Below, in pieces: positions 47,405-59,435 of a stretch of DNA of 64,000 nucleotides. A program made the translations under genes and the position numbers. Positions within the stretch are counted from its first letter, which is position 1. Each line of letters starts with the position of its first letter. This DNA is from Sphingomonas sp. Leaf20. GTDB taxonomy: Bacteria; Pseudomonadota; Alphaproteobacteria; Sphingomonadales; Sphingomonadaceae. Location: positions 1,276,267-1,340,266 of the forward strand of contig NZ_LMKN01000001.1 of assembly GCF_001421535.1 (NCBI RefSeq), given 5' to 3'. The notes under the pieces are model-generated. The model had not been told where the DNA came from. It was given only the letters and a program-made list of their open reading frames with translations, and did not search any database.

Positions 47405-48241
47405 CTATTCGACGGCAATATTGTCGATGAGCCGCGTCGACCCCATCCGCGCCGCCGCGAGCAGCCGTCGCGGACGATCCGCTGCGGGGTTGCCGGCCAG
47501 AGTCTCGGCATCGGCGAGCGCGACATAGTCGATCGCAAACCCCGCCCCCACCAGCGTCGTGCGCGCATCGTCGAGCACCGCCTCGACATCCTCGCCCTTC
47601 GCGATCGCACGCGCGGCGACACCGAGCGCACGCGGCAGCGCGACCGCCTGACGGCGCTGGTCGTCGTCGAGATAGATGTTGCGCGACGACATCGCGAGCC
47701 CGTCGTCGTCGCGTTGCGTCGGCACGCCGACGATCTCGAGCGCGAAGTCGAGGTCGGCGACCATCCGGCGGATCACCGCAAGCTGCTGGAAATCTTTCTC
47801 GCCGAAATAGGCGGCGTCGGCCCCCACCTGATTGAACAGCTTGGCGACGACGGTCGCGACGCCGTCGAAATGCCCCGGCCGCGCGGCACCGTCAAAGCCC
47901 TCGCTGACGCCCGCGACAGCGATGTTCGTCGCGAAGCCCTCGGGATACATCACGTCGACGCCCGGCGCCCAGAGCAGGTCGCAGCCGACCTCGTTCAGCA
48001 GGCGCACGTCCGCCATTTCGCGCCGCGGATAGCGCGCGAGATCCTCGTTCGGGCCAAACTGCTTGGGGTTCACGAAGATCGACGTGACGACCTTCGTCCC
48101 CGGTCGTTTTGCCGCCTCGATCAGCGCGACATGGCCGGCATGGAGCGCGCCCATCGTCGGGACAAGCGCGACGCGCTGCCCCGCCGCGCGGAAGGCGGCG
48201 ACGCTTTCGCGAAGCATATTCAGGTCCCGAACGGTCTGCAC
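47405..48241 (-). CDS. panC: Pantothenate synthetase
   Basis: 278 residues from GTG 48241, with AGGAG 6 nt upstream. It joins pantoate and beta-alanine with ATP in coenzyme A synthesis. The nucleotidyltransferase motif is LVPTMGALHAGHVALIEAAK. SIFVNPKQFGPNEDLARYPR, YPEGFATNIAVAGVSEGFDGAARPGHFDGVATVVAKLFNQVGADAAYFGEKDFQQLAVIRRM and LAMSSRNIYLDDDQR complete it. It is divergent from mipZ. Confidence 0.97.
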   Translation of the reverse strand: MQTVRDLNMLRESVAAFRAAGQRVALVPTMGALHAGHVALIEAAKRPGTKVVTSIFVNPKQFGPNEDLARYPRREMADVRLLNEVGCDLLWAPGVDVMYPEGFATNIAVAGVSEGFDGAARPGHFDGVATVVAKLFNQVGADAAYFGEKDFQQLAVIRRMVADLDFALEIVGVPTQRDDDGLAMSSRNIYLDDDQRRQAVALPRALGVAARAIAKGEDVEAVLDDARTTLVGAGFAIDYVALADAETLAGNPAADRPRRLLAAARMGSTRLIDNIAVE

Positions 48242-48316
48242 GTCAAACTCCTACTCGATAAGTGCGGTCGCGGCTTCTATGAAGGGTGACACTGTCGATC
48301 AATAAGGAAACGCGCG

Positions 48317-49171
48317 TTGGCCACGGGCCCGGATTCCCCTCATGCTGCCCCCCAGACGTCCCCGCACGTCATCGTGTTCGCCAACGAGAAGGGCGGCACG
48401 GGCAAGTCGACGACCGCCGTCCATGTCGCGATCGCGCTGGCCGCACGCGGTGCGCGCGTCGCCTGCCTCGATCTCGATCATCGCCAGCGGACCGTCGGCC
48501 GCTATCTCGACAATCGTGCAGAGACGATCAAGCGGACGGGGTCTCCGCTGCCGATGCCACGTCACGCCACTCTGTCCGCGCAGACCGAGGACCAGTTCGA
48601 GGATCTGTGGCATTCGCTGTGCGAGGGGTCGGATTTCCTCGTCGTCGACACGCCGGGTCGCGACGACCCGTTCGCGCGCACCGCGGCGGCGCTCGCGAAC
48701 ACGCTGGTCACGCCGATGAACGACAGCTTCGTCGACTTCGACCTGATCGGCCAGGTCGATCCCGAGACGTATCAGGTTACGCGCCCGAGCTTCTATTCCG
48801 AACTCATCTGGGATGCGCGCAAACAGCGCGCGCGCGCCGACGGCACGACGATCGACTGGGTCGTGCTGCGCAACCGCCTCCAGCATATCGAGGCGCGCAA
48901 CATGCGCCGCGTGTCGGATGCGCTCGCGCAACTGTCGAAGCGCGTCGGCTTCCGGATCATCCCCGGCCTCGGCGAGCGCGTGATCTACCGCGAGATGTTC
49001 CCCGCCGGCCTGACGATGATCGATTCGAAGGCGTTTGGCAGCATGGGCCTCGCGCATGTCGCCGCGCGCCAGGAACTGCGCGAGATGATGGCCGCACTGC
49101 AATTGCCCGACGATGTCGGCGAGCAGGCGCAGACGGCCGCGACAGGCCCCGTCGCCGGCGTCGCTGCGTGA
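48317..49171 (+). CDS. mipZ: Division-plane positioning ATPase MipZ
   Basis: 284 residues. The start is TTG 48317 with AAGGAAA upstream. It is a ParA/MinD-type ATPase that forms a gradient from the poles and inhibits FtsZ near ParB. The deviant Walker A is FANEKGGTGKSTTAVHVA, and the next signatures are CLDLDHRQRTVGRYLDNR and LVVDTPGRDDPFARTAAALAN. FVDFDLIGQVDPETYQVTRPSFYSELIWDARKQRA is specific to MipZ. The DnaJ-like gene overlaps its stop. Confidence 0.96.
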   Translation: MATGPDSPHAAPQTSPHVIVFANEKGGTGKSTTAVHVAIALAARGARVACLDLDHRQRTVGRYLDNRAETIKRTGSPLPMPRHATLSAQTEDQFEDLWHSLCEGSDFLVVDTPGRDDPFARTAAALANTLVTPMNDSFVDFDLIGQVDPETYQVTRPSFYSELIWDARKQRARADGTTIDWVVLRNRLQHIEARNMRRVSDALAQLSKRVGFRIIPGLGERVIYREMFPAGLTMIDSKAFGSMGLAHVAARQELREMMAALQLPDDVGEQAQTAATGPVAGVAA

Positions 49172-49425
49172 AGCTGATCGCCGTCGCGGTCCTGCTCTGG
49201 CTGGCCTGGCATTATCTGCGTCCCAAGCCGAAGTCGAAGCGCGTGACGGACGAGGCAGAGGCACGGTCGATCCTCGGGCTCGATCACGATGCCGACGCGG
49301 ATGCGATCCGCAGCGCGCACCGCCGGCTGATCGCCTCGGTCCATCCCGACCGCGGCGGGTCGAGCGATCTGACGCGGCGGGTCAATGCGGCACGTGACCT
49401 GCTGCTCAAGCGCGCGCCGAAATAA
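49168..49425 (+). CDS. Membrane-anchored J-domain protein
   Basis: 85 residues from GTG 49168, overlapping the mipZ stop as GTGA. An N-terminal hydrophobic segment (KLIAVAVLLWLAWHYL) precedes a basic linker and a short J domain (EARSILGLDHDADADAIRSAHRRLIASVHPDRGGSSDLTRRVNAARDLLL) with the HPD motif needed to stimulate Hsp70 ATPase. It resembles TIM14/DjlC-like anchored J proteins. The link to MipZ is only by operon position. Confidence 0.88.
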   Translation: MKLIAVAVLLWLAWHYLRPKPKSKRVTDEAEARSILGLDHDADADAIRSAHRRLIASVHPDRGGSSDLTRRVNAARDLLLKRAPK

Positions 49426-49441
49426 GTCGATACGCAAGCGG

Positions 49442-50824
49442 ATGACGCATCAGTTCGACCCGACCTCGCTGCGCGAATATGACATTCGCGGGATCGTCGG
49501 CAAAAGTCTGGGCCCAGGCGATGCCACCGCGATCGGTCGAGGTTTCGCCACGCGGGTCCGCGCGATCGGCGGCACGCGCGTCGCGGTCGGCTATGACGGG
49601 CGCACGTCGTCCCCCGATCTCGAGGCCGCGCTCGTCGCGGGGTTGCGTGCGGGCGGCATCGACGTCGTCCGGATCGGCCTCGGCCCCTCGCCGATGCTCT
49701 ATTATGCGGAGGCGACGCTAGAAGTGGATGGCGGCATCCACGTAACCGGCAGCCACAATCCCGCCGAGTATAACGGCTTCAAGATGGTACTTCGTCATGC
49801 GCCATTTTTTGGCGATGACATCACCGATCTCGCCCGGCTGGCCAAGGCGGGCGACTGGTCGACCGGCGACGGCGCCGTGACCGATGTCGCGATCATCGAC
49901 GCATATGTCGCGCGTCTCTTTGCGGGCTATGCGGGCTATGCGGGCGGCCGCTACCGGATCGGCTGGGACACCGGCAACGGCGCCGCGGGACCGGTGATCG
50001 AGAAGCTCGTCAAGCTCCTCCCGGGTGAGCATCATCTGCTGTTTACCGATGTCGACGGCAAGTTTCCGCATCATCATCCCGACCCCACTATCGAGGCAAA
50101 CCTGGCGCATCTGAAGCGCCTGGTCACGGACAACAAGCTCGATTTCGGTATCGCGTTCGACGGCGATGGCGACCGGATCGGCGTCGTCGACGCGCTGGGA
50201 CGCGTGCTCTGGGGCGATCAGATCCTGTCCATTCTGGTCGAACCTCTGCTCCGCGAGCGACCCGGCGCAACCGTCGTCGCGGACGTGAAGTCGAGCCAGG
50301 CGCTGTTCGACCGCATCACCGCGCTTGGCGGCACCGCGGTGATGGCGCCGACCGGGCACAGCCTGATGAAGACCGCGATGACGCGCACCCGCGCGCCGCT
50401 GGGCGGCGAGCTCAGCGGGCATCTGTTTTTCGGCGGCGAATATTACGGATTTGACGACGCGCATTACGCCGCCGTCAGGCTGATCCGCGCGGTGCATCTG
50501 TCGGGACGGTCGCTGACCGAACTGCACGACGCCATGCCCGCGCTGGTGGCGACCCCTGACCTGCGGTTTCCAGTCGACGATGACCGCAAGTTCGCGATCG
50601 TCGACGCGGTGATCGACCGGCTGACGTCGGAGGGCGCGCAGATCGACCGCACCGACGGCGCGCGCGTGGCGACGCCCGATGGCTGGTGGCTGCTGCGCGC
50701 ATCGAACACGCAGGCGATGCTGACGGTGCGCGCGGAGGCCCGGGATGCGGCCGCGCTCGACCGGTTGCTCGCGCAAGTCGACGCGCATCTCGCGATCGCC
50801 GGAGTGACGCGTCAGGACGATTGA
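49442..50824 (+). CDS. Phosphomannomutase/phosphoglucomutase
   Basis: 460 residues from MTHQFDPTSLREYDIRGIVGKSLG, the start of the PMM/PGM (AlgC) family. Motifs are GGIHVTGSHNPAEYNGFKMVL (phosphoserine), FDGDGDRIGVVDALGRVLWGD (metal), GGELSGHLFF (substrate) and LLRASNTQAMLTVRAEA (phosphate). It provides mannose-1-phosphate or glucose-1-phosphate for exopolysaccharide (sphingan-type) and LPS. It follows the J-domain gene by 16 nt. Confidence 0.95.
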   Translation: MTHQFDPTSLREYDIRGIVGKSLGPGDATAIGRGFATRVRAIGGTRVAVGYDGRTSSPDLEAALVAGLRAGGIDVVRIGLGPSPMLYYAEATLEVDGGIHVTGSHNPAEYNGFKMVLRHAPFFGDDITDLARLAKAGDWSTGDGAVTDVAIIDAYVARLFAGYAGYAGGRYRIGWDTGNGAAGPVIEKLVKLLPGEHHLLFTDVDGKFPHHHPDPTIEANLAHLKRLVTDNKLDFGIAFDGDGDRIGVVDALGRVLWGDQILSILVEPLLRERPGATVVADVKSSQALFDRITALGGTAVMAPTGHSLMKTAMTRTRAPLGGELSGHLFFGGEYYGFDDAHYAAVRLIRAVHLSGRSLTELHDAMPALVATPDLRFPVDDDRKFAIVDAVIDRLTSEGAQIDRTDGARVATPDGWWLLRASNTQAMLTVRAEARDAAALDRLLAQVDAHLAIAGVTRQDD

Positions 50825-50871
50825 CAGGGTGGACCCGACGGCTACCTTCGCGCCGTCCCTGGGAGTGCGAC

Positions 50872-51327
50872 GTGGAACGGCAAGTCGATGAATTCCGCTC
50901 GAGCACGCGCCGCTGGCTGCTCGGCAGCTTTGCCGGCTGGGGCACGATGCTCGCCTGTGTCGTCGGCGTCGGGTTCGTGCTCATCGCGCTGCGCTGGCTC
51001 AGGAACCGGAGCGCGCACTATGCGGTGACCGACCAGCGGCTGATCGTCAGGCGCGGCATCCTGTTCAAGACGATCGACGAGATCGAGCTGTACCGGATCA
51101 AGGACGTCCGCCTCGGCTATTCGCTGCTCAACCAGATGACCGACATCGGCACGATCACGCTGACGTCGAGCGACCGGACGACCGGGGGCGGCGAATTTGT
51201 CCTGCGCGACGTGCCGATGGCGCGCGACCGCCGCGAGGGGCTGCGCACGCTGGTCGATCGCGCGCGCGCGCGCCGCGGTGTGCGCGAGGTCGATATCGAC
51301 GATGCGCACGCGTACGCGCTGGATTAG
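50872..51327 (+). CDS. Bacterial PH-domain (YdbS-like) membrane protein
   Basis: 151 residues from GTG 50872, with GGGAG upstream. After a short head comes one hydrophobic segment (LGSFAGWGTMLACVVGVGFVLIAL), then a bPH2 domain: YAVTDQRLIVRRGILFKTIDEIELYRIKDVRLGYSLLNQMTDIGTITLTSSD. A charged tail (MARDRREGLRTLVDRARARRGVREVD) ends the protein. The family function is unknown, perhaps membrane-stress related. It is probably cotranscribed with the mutase. Confidence 0.85.
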   Translation: MERQVDEFRSSTRRWLLGSFAGWGTMLACVVGVGFVLIALRWLRNRSAHYAVTDQRLIVRRGILFKTIDEIELYRIKDVRLGYSLLNQMTDIGTITLTSSDRTTGGGEFVLRDVPMARDRREGLRTLVDRARARRGVREVDIDDAHAYALD

Positions 51328-51345
51328 GCGCGACTTTATCCCCAC

Positions 51346-52134
51346 ATGGCGGGAATGGCGCCATCCTATTCCAAGCCCAAGCCCCAGTCGCAGCTCGTCC
51401 GGGTCATCGATCTCGAGACGACAGGGTCGGCCCCGCCCGCGCACGGCGTCTGCGAGATCGGCTGGCAGGACGTCGCGCTTGGCGAAGACGGGCGCTGGGA
51501 GCTTTACGGCGAAGGCGGCAATCTGCTCGTCAATCCGGGCCGGCCGATCCCGCCCGTCACGCAGGCGATCCACCATATCCTCGACGAACATGTCGCGGAC
51601 TCGCCGTGGTGGCACGATTGTGCGCGGCCGGTGCTCGATCCGTGGCCCCGCCGGCTTGCACTGGCGGCGCACCGCGCGGATTTCGAGCAGAAATTCTGCA
51701 CCCCCGCGCTGACGCGCGATGCGGAATGGATCTGCACGTGGAAATGCGCGCTGCGGCTGTGGCCCGATTCGCCGAGCTTTTCGAACCAGGTGCTGCGCTA
51801 TTGGCGCAAGCCCGAGGGGATGGAGCACGAACGCGGGCTGCCCGCACACCGCGCCTTTCCCGACGCCTATGTCACCGCGTTCCACCTGCGCGACATGCTC
51901 AACGAGGCGAGCCTTGCACAGCTGATCGAATGGTCGCGCGATCCGGGGCTCATCCCACGCGTCCGCTATGGTCCCGACCGCGGCAAGGAATGGTCCGAGC
52001 TCGATCATGAGACGCTGATGGCGTTCCTGACCGATCGCGATCCCGATATCCGGTTCACCGCCAATCACGAGATGGATCGTCGCAGCGGCGGCGGGCGGGT
52101 CGGCAAGGCCAGCGCGCAGGACCTGCTGCTCTAG
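51346..52134 (+). CDS. DEDDh 3'-5' exonuclease
   Basis: 262 residues; ATG 51355 is an alternative start. ExoI signature VRVIDLETTGSAPPAHGVCEIGW gives the first D and E. LALAAHRADFE supplies the second D. GLPAHRAFPDAYVTAFHL gives H and the last D, so it is of DEDDh type. The C-terminal 70 residues contain a short domain of unknown role (VRYGPDRGKEWSELDHETLMAFLTDRDPDIRFTANHEM), which is often found in ExoX-like nucleases. It likely degrades single-stranded DNA in repair. Confidence 0.92.
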   Translation: MAGMAPSYSKPKPQSQLVRVIDLETTGSAPPAHGVCEIGWQDVALGEDGRWELYGEGGNLLVNPGRPIPPVTQAIHHILDEHVADSPWWHDCARPVLDPWPRRLALAAHRADFEQKFCTPALTRDAEWICTWKCALRLWPDSPSFSNQVLRYWRKPEGMEHERGLPAHRAFPDAYVTAFHLRDMLNEASLAQLIEWSRDPGLIPRVRYGPDRGKEWSELDHETLMAFLTDRDPDIRFTANHEMDRRSGGGRVGKASAQDLLL

Positions 52135-52193
52135 ATCAGGTTTTCAGCGGTATCGCTGGCGTAACGACCGGGCATCGCATAGACCGGTCGCCT

Positions 52194-53702
52194 ATGGTTC
52201 GCGTACAATTGCACTTGCCCCAGTCCGAGGGCCGCGTTGCGCGGTGGCTCGTCGCATTCATGACGCTGGGATTCGTGGCGCTGGTGGCGGCGTCGGTGGC
52301 GATCGCGTGGATCACTGTCCGCAACCGCGCCTATACCAACGAGATGTCGCATACGCAGGACGTCCGCCAGACGATCGCGGCGGTCCAGATCCAGATGGAA
52401 CAGTCCGAGACTGCGCGGCGCGGCTATATGCTGACGGGCCTGCCGCTGTTCAGCCAGGCCTATGACCGGACCGCGCGCAATCTGTCGCCGTCGATCGCGG
52501 CGCTGCGCCGGCTGACGCAGGACAATCCGACGCAGACCGCGCGGACCGACCTGATCAACGCGCGGTTCGATGCGCTGCTGGCGCTTCGCACCCAGTCGAT
52601 GGAACTGGTCGCGGCGGGGCGCATCACCGAGGCCCGCCGGCGTTTCAGGATCGACGCGAGCGTCCCGCTGATGCGGAGCATCCGCTACCGGTTGCAGGCG
52701 ATGGCGGCCGAAGAGGTGCGGCTGCTCGCGATCCGCAGCGAGCGGCAGCAATGGTCGAGCGTCCTGTTCCTGTCAGTTGCCGCCATCGCCGCGCTGCTGC
52801 TGTTCGCCGTCGCCATCCTCGCGGTCCTCGTGGTCCGCCGCTACACCGCGGACATCGGCGCGTCGCGCGACCGGCTGCACGAACTGAACGAGACGCTCGA
52901 GGATCAGGTCGCCGAGCGCACCGCCGATCTCAGCCGCGCGAACGAGGAGATCCAGCGCTTCGCCTATATCGTCAGCCACGATCTGCGCTCGCCGCTGGTC
53001 AACGTGATGGGCTTTACCGCCGAACTCGCCGAGGCGACGGTCCCGCTCGCCGCGCTGATCGACCGCGCCGAAGCGATCGCGCCCGAGATCGTCACCAACG
53101 AGGCACGGCTGGCGGCGCGCGAGGACCTGCCCGAGGCGATCGGCTTCATTCGGGCATCGACGCAGAAGATGGACAGGCTGATCAACGCCATCCTCAAGCT
53201 GTCGCGCGAGGGACGCCGTTCGATCACCCCTGAGACGGTCGATCCCGCCGCGGTCGGCGAGGCGATCGTAGCCTCGATCCAGCATCTCGTCGACGATCGC
53301 GGCGCGACCGTCACGATCGATCGCCCGCTGCCGTCGATCGTCACCGACAAGCTCGCGCTCGAGCAGATCCTGTCGAACCTGATCGAGAACGCGACCAAGT
53401 ATCTGCAGCCCGGGCGTCCCGGTCTGATCCGCCTGAGCGGCCGGCGAGAGCGGCAGCGCGTGATCCTGTCGGTGATCGACAATGGCCGCGGCATCGCCGC
53501 CAGCGACCATCAGCGTGTTTTCGACCTGTTCCGACGCGCCGGCGCACAGGACCAGGCGGGCGAAGGCATCGGACTCGCGCATGTCCGCGCGCTCGCCTAT
53601 CGCCTTGGCGGAACGGTCGACCTCGTCTCGACGCTCGGCGAAGGCTCGACCTTCGTGCTCACCCTGCCTGCCGACATACGTCACAAGGATATTCCCGCAT
53701 GA
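52194..53702 (+). CDS. CHASE3-domain sensor histidine kinase
   Basis: 502 residues. Transmembrane helix 1 spans about 18-40, a CHASE3 periplasmic domain 45-185 (QTIAAVQIQMEQSETARRGYMLTG), helix 2 about 195-217. A coiled coil (ELNETLEDQVAERTADLSRANEE) leads to the H box FAYIVSHDLRSPLVNVMGF, His262. The ATPase has N box NLIENATKY, DNGRGIA, GEGIGLAHVRALA. A ~50-residue insertion follows the H box, as in kinases paired with Rcp1-type regulators. The next gene overlaps it (ATGA). Confidence 0.94.
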   Translation: MVRVQLHLPQSEGRVARWLVAFMTLGFVALVAASVAIAWITVRNRAYTNEMSHTQDVRQTIAAVQIQMEQSETARRGYMLTGLPLFSQAYDRTARNLSPSIAALRRLTQDNPTQTARTDLINARFDALLALRTQSMELVAAGRITEARRRFRIDASVPLMRSIRYRLQAMAAEEVRLLAIRSERQQWSSVLFLSVAAIAALLLFAVAILAVLVVRRYTADIGASRDRLHELNETLEDQVAERTADLSRANEEIQRFAYIVSHDLRSPLVNVMGFTAELAEATVPLAALIDRAEAIAPEIVTNEARLAAREDLPEAIGFIRASTQKMDRLINAILKLSREGRRSITPETVDPAAVGEAIVASIQHLVDDRGATVTIDRPLPSIVTDKLALEQILSNLIENATKYLQPGRPGLIRLSGRRERQRVILSVIDNGRGIAASDHQRVFDLFRRAGAQDQAGEGIGLAHVRALAYRLGGTVDLVSTLGEGSTFVLTLPADIRHKDIPA

Positions 53703-54142
53703 ATGATCACAAGTCGGTCGGCATCGTCATGATCGAGGACGACGAGGGCCATGCGCGTCTGATCGAGAAGAACATCCGGCGCGCGGGCATCCTCAACGAC
53801 ATCCGCCATTTCACCGACGGCACCACCGCGCTCGAGTTCCTGTTCAACGCGCCCGACGGCCCCGCCAAGAGCGGCCCGGCGCTGATCCTGCTCGACCTCA
53901 ACCTGCCCGACATGAGCGGCACCGACATCCTCGCGCGGATCAAGTCGGAGACCAGCCCGCTGCGCCGCGCGCCCGTCGTCGTGCTGACGACGACCGACGA
54001 CAAGATCGAGATCCAGCGCTGCTACGACCTGGGCTGCAACGTCTACATCACCAAGCCCGTCAATTATGAGAGCTTCGCGCAGGCGATCCGCCAGCTCGGG
54101 TTGTTCCTGTCGGTCATCCAGGTCCCGTCGGTCGAGATCTGA
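53699..54142 (+). CDS. Single-domain response regulator (Rcp1-like)
   Basis: 147 residues, a receiver only. GIVMIEDDEGHARLIEKNIRRAGILNDIRHFTDGTTALEFLF is the Rcp1/phytochrome-partner type. Phosphoacceptor D66 lies in LILLDLNLPDMSGTDILARIK, with TTT and ITKPVNYESF giving the switch residues. It probably takes phosphate from the overlapping upstream kinase and passes a signal by protein contact, as it has no output domain. Confidence 0.95.
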   Translation: MNDHKSVGIVMIEDDEGHARLIEKNIRRAGILNDIRHFTDGTTALEFLFNAPDGPAKSGPALILLDLNLPDMSGTDILARIKSETSPLRRAPVVVLTTTDDKIEIQRCYDLGCNVYITKPVNYESFAQAIRQLGLFLSVIQVPSVEI

Positions 54143-55174
54143 GTGACCGGCCAACGCATCCTCTACATCGACGACGACGCGGGTATCCGGCGTCTGGTCG
54201 GGCGTGCGATGGAGCGCCGCGGCTATCGGATGACGCTCGCAGAATCGGGCGCGGAGGGCATCGAGCACGCGACGGCAGAGCAATTCGACCTGATCGCGGT
54301 CGATCATTACATGCCGGGGATGGACGGGCTCGAGACGCTCGAACGGCTCCGCCTGCTCCCCGATACCCCGCCCGTCGTCTATGTCACCGGATCCGACGAG
54401 GGCCGGATCGCGGTCGCCGCGCTGAAGGCCGGCGCGGCGGACTATGTCGTCAAGACGATCGGCGAGGATTTCTTCGATCTGCTCGACGCGGCGTTCGACC
54501 AGGTCGGTGCCCGCGCCGCGCTGCACCGTGCGAAGGTCGCCGCCGAGGCCGACCTGCGGGCGAGCAACGCGCGGCTTGAGGCGCTGCTGGCCGAGGTCAA
54601 CCACCGCGTCGCCAACTCGCTGCAACTCGTCTCGGCGATGGTCAGTCTTCAGGCGGGCGCGCTCGCCGATCCGGTGGCCCGCGAGGCACTGGCCGATACG
54701 CAGCGCCGGATCCAGGCGATCGCGCAGGTCCACCGCCGTCTCTACACGAGCAACGACGTCGAGAATGTCGACATGCAGGAATATCTCGGCGCGCTGGTCG
54801 ACGAGCTTGCGGATACCTGGTCGAGCGAGGCGCAGCCGCGCGCGCTCAGCCTGGCGGCGGAGCCGATCCGGCTTGCGACCGATCGCGCGGTATCGCTCGG
54901 CGTGATCGTCACCGAACTCGTGACCAACGCGTGCAAATACGCTTATCCCAACGGGCCGGGCGAAGTCCGCGTCGCGCTGACGCGGACCGCAGAGGGCGAA
55001 TTCCTGCTGGCGGTCGAAGACGATGGTTGCGGGATGCCCGCCGATGCCGCACCCCGCGGCACCGGGCTTGGCACCAAGCTGATCCGCGCGATGGCGCAGA
55101 GCCTGCAGTCGATCGTCGAATATGACCGCACGCACAACGGTGTCCGTGCGACGTTGCGGGCGGCGGTCCTTTAA
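54143..55174 (+). CDS. Hybrid receiver-HisKA_2 histidine kinase
   Basis: 343 residues from GTG 54143, immediately after the previous stop. A receiver (residues 4-122; D54 in LIAVDHYMPGMDGLETLERL) is fused to a HisKA_2 phosphotransfer helix with His154 in LLAEVNHRVANSLQLVSAMVSLQ, then an ATPase domain (GVIVTELVTNACKYAYP, DDGCGMP, GTGLGTKLIRAMAQSL). The receiver at the front can gate the kinase. HisKA_2/HWE kinases of alphaproteobacteria often feed the PhyR general stress response; that link here is inference. Confidence 0.94.
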   Translation: MTGQRILYIDDDAGIRRLVGRAMERRGYRMTLAESGAEGIEHATAEQFDLIAVDHYMPGMDGLETLERLRLLPDTPPVVYVTGSDEGRIAVAALKAGAADYVVKTIGEDFFDLLDAAFDQVGARAALHRAKVAAEADLRASNARLEALLAEVNHRVANSLQLVSAMVSLQAGALADPVAREALADTQRRIQAIAQVHRRLYTSNDVENVDMQEYLGALVDELADTWSSEAQPRALSLAAEPIRLATDRAVSLGVIVTELVTNACKYAYPNGPGEVRVALTRTAEGEFLLAVEDDGCGMPADAAPRGTGLGTKLIRAMAQSLQSIVEYDRTHNGVRATLRAAVL

Positions 55175-55195
55175 CAACCGCCGCCGCGACGCCGA

Positions 55196-55468
55196 TCAGT
55201 CGAGATCGTTCTCGCTGATCGTGACCCGGTCCTGATCGGGATTGCGGGCAAGCGCGCGAACGCCGATCATCGCGATCGTCTCCTGATGCGCGCGGAAGAG
55301 CGCCATTGCGTTGCTGACGGGCGGCACCGCGGCCAGCGCTTCGAGAACGTCGTACTGGACCGCAAAACGATAGCGTTCGCCGCTGACGTCGGCGTCGAAT
55401 TCAACGCGTCGCTGGTCGGTGTTGTCGTCGATCGTCGCTGTATCGATGGTCAACCGGTCTTCGGCCAT
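55196..55468 (-). CDS. DUF1488-like protein (second copy)
   Basis: 90 residues. RLTIDTATIDDNTDQRRVEFDADVSGERYRFAVQYDVLEALAA and NPDQDRVTISENDLD match the copy at 25359-25628 in layout and ends. AAGGATC lies upstream of ATG 55468. The family has no known function. It is convergent with the HisKA_2 kinase gene and followed by msrB on the same strand only upstream. Confidence 0.8.
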   Translation of the reverse strand: MAEDRLTIDTATIDDNTDQRRVEFDADVSGERYRFAVQYDVLEALAAVPPVSNAMALFRAHQETIAMIGVRALARNPDQDRVTISENDLD

Positions 55469-55524
55469 GAGGAGATCCTTGGTCGTCGCGCGGAGAGGCG
55501 CAAGTGTGTGGCGTGGTCGCCAGC

Positions 55525-55974
55525 TCAGCGCGGCGTTTCGATCTGGTCGAGATAGGCGCCATAGCCCTCGGCCTCCATCGCGTCGCGGGGCACGAACCGC
55601 AGCGATGCCGAATTGATGCAGTAGCGCAGGCCGCCACGATCGCGCGGACCGTCCTCGAAGACATGCCCGAGATGGCTGTCGGCGCCGGTCGAGCGGACCT
55701 CGGTGCGGACCATGCCATGCGTGTCGTCACGCAGCTCCTCGACATGCTCGGGCGTGATCGGCTTGGTGAAGCTCGGCCAGCCGCAATGCGAATCGAACTT
55801 GTCGGCGGACGCGAACAGCGGCTCGCCCGAGACGATGTCGACGTAGAGCCCCGGCTCCTTCGTGTGCAGATATTCGCCCGTTCCCGGACGCTCCGTGCCG
55901 CTTTCCTGCGTCACATAATATTGCTCGGGCGTCAGCTTGGCGATCGCCGCGTCGGTCTTGGTATAGTCTGCCAT
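55525..55974 (-). CDS. msrB: Peptide-methionine (R)-S-oxide reductase
   Basis: 149 residues from [54 protein letters not shown]. It reduces the R form of methionine sulfoxide. The catalytic cysteine is in [24 protein letters not shown] carries the resolving-type cysteine, and the CxxC zinc pairs of other MsrB proteins are absent. The long upstream open frame is a shadow. Confidence 0.96.
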   Translation of the reverse strand: MADYTKTDAAIAKLTPEQYYVTQESGTERPGTGEYLHTKEPGLYVDIVSGEPLFASADKFDSHCGWPSFTKPITPEHVEELRDDTHGMVRTEVRSTGADSHLGHVFEDGPRDRGGLRYCINSASLRFVPRDAMEAEGYGAYLDQIETPR

Positions 55975-56184
55975 GCGTTCCTCTGACGCGTTCGCCGCGC
56001 CGTTTGGCCGGTCGGGGCGGACGATGCCGCAGCCGATCGGCGGGTTGCCCGTCTGATATAGGAACCGGCCGCGCGATGGGAATGACCGCCGGACGCGTGG
56101 TCCCGTCGATCCGCGGCGCGCCGCGCCGTACCCCGAGGACGCTCCCGCGCGTTGCGGCCCCATATTCCTCTTTCGGAGACGCTC

Positions 56185-56637
56185 ATGCTCGCCTCGTTTC
56201 TCATCGGTCTTGTCGGCGGTCAGCGCGCGATGACGCCGCTCGCCGCGGTCGCGATCGCCGCCGCGCGCGACGAACTGCCCGTCGACAACGGCGCGCCACG
56301 GCTTTTGTCGAATCCCGTCGTCGCGGCGGGCGCGCTGGCGCTCGCGATCGGTGAAATGGCGGGCGACAAGCAGAAGACCGCGCCCAACCGGGTCGTGGCG
56401 ATCGGGCTCGCCGCGCGGTTCGTCACCTCCGCGATTGCGGGCGCCGCGCTGGTGCCACGCCGCCAGCGCTGGCTTGGCGCAGCGGTCGGCGGCGTTACCG
56501 CGGTCGTCGCGTCCTACCCCGGCTGGCGCGCGCGCATGGCCGCCATCCCGGGCTATGGCCAGACGCCCACCGGCTTTGTCGAGGATGCCGCGGTGCTCGG
56601 CGGCGCCGTCGCGATCGTCCGGTCGCACGCGGCGTGA
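56185..56637 (+). CDS. DUF4126-family membrane protein
   Basis: 150 residues from [70 protein letters not shown] and repeated glycine-rich helices fit DUF4126. Four or five hydrophobic segments are predicted. The function is unknown. A perfect terminator hairpin follows. Confidence 0.82.
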   Translation: MLASFLIGLVGGQRAMTPLAAVAIAAARDELPVDNGAPRLLSNPVVAAGALALAIGEMAGDKQKTAPNRVVAIGLAARFVTSAIAGAALVPRRQRWLGAAVGGVTAVVASYPGWRARMAAIPGYGQTPTGFVEDAAVLGGAVAIVRSHAA

Positions 56638-56642
56638 CGACC

Positions 56643-56669
56643 GGCCCGTGACGCGGGTCACGGGCCTTT
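56643..56669 (+). terminator. Terminator after the DUF4126 gene
   Basis: GGCCCGTGAC and GTCACGGGCC form a perfect 10-bp stem around GCGG, followed by TTT. It lies 6 nt after the stop and before the convergent gyrB stop at 56674. On the minus strand no T run follows, so it mainly serves the plus strand. Confidence 0.8.
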
Positions 56670-56673
56670 GGTC

Positions 56674-59428
<2,755 letters not shown>

Positions 59429-59435
59429 TTCGCGC

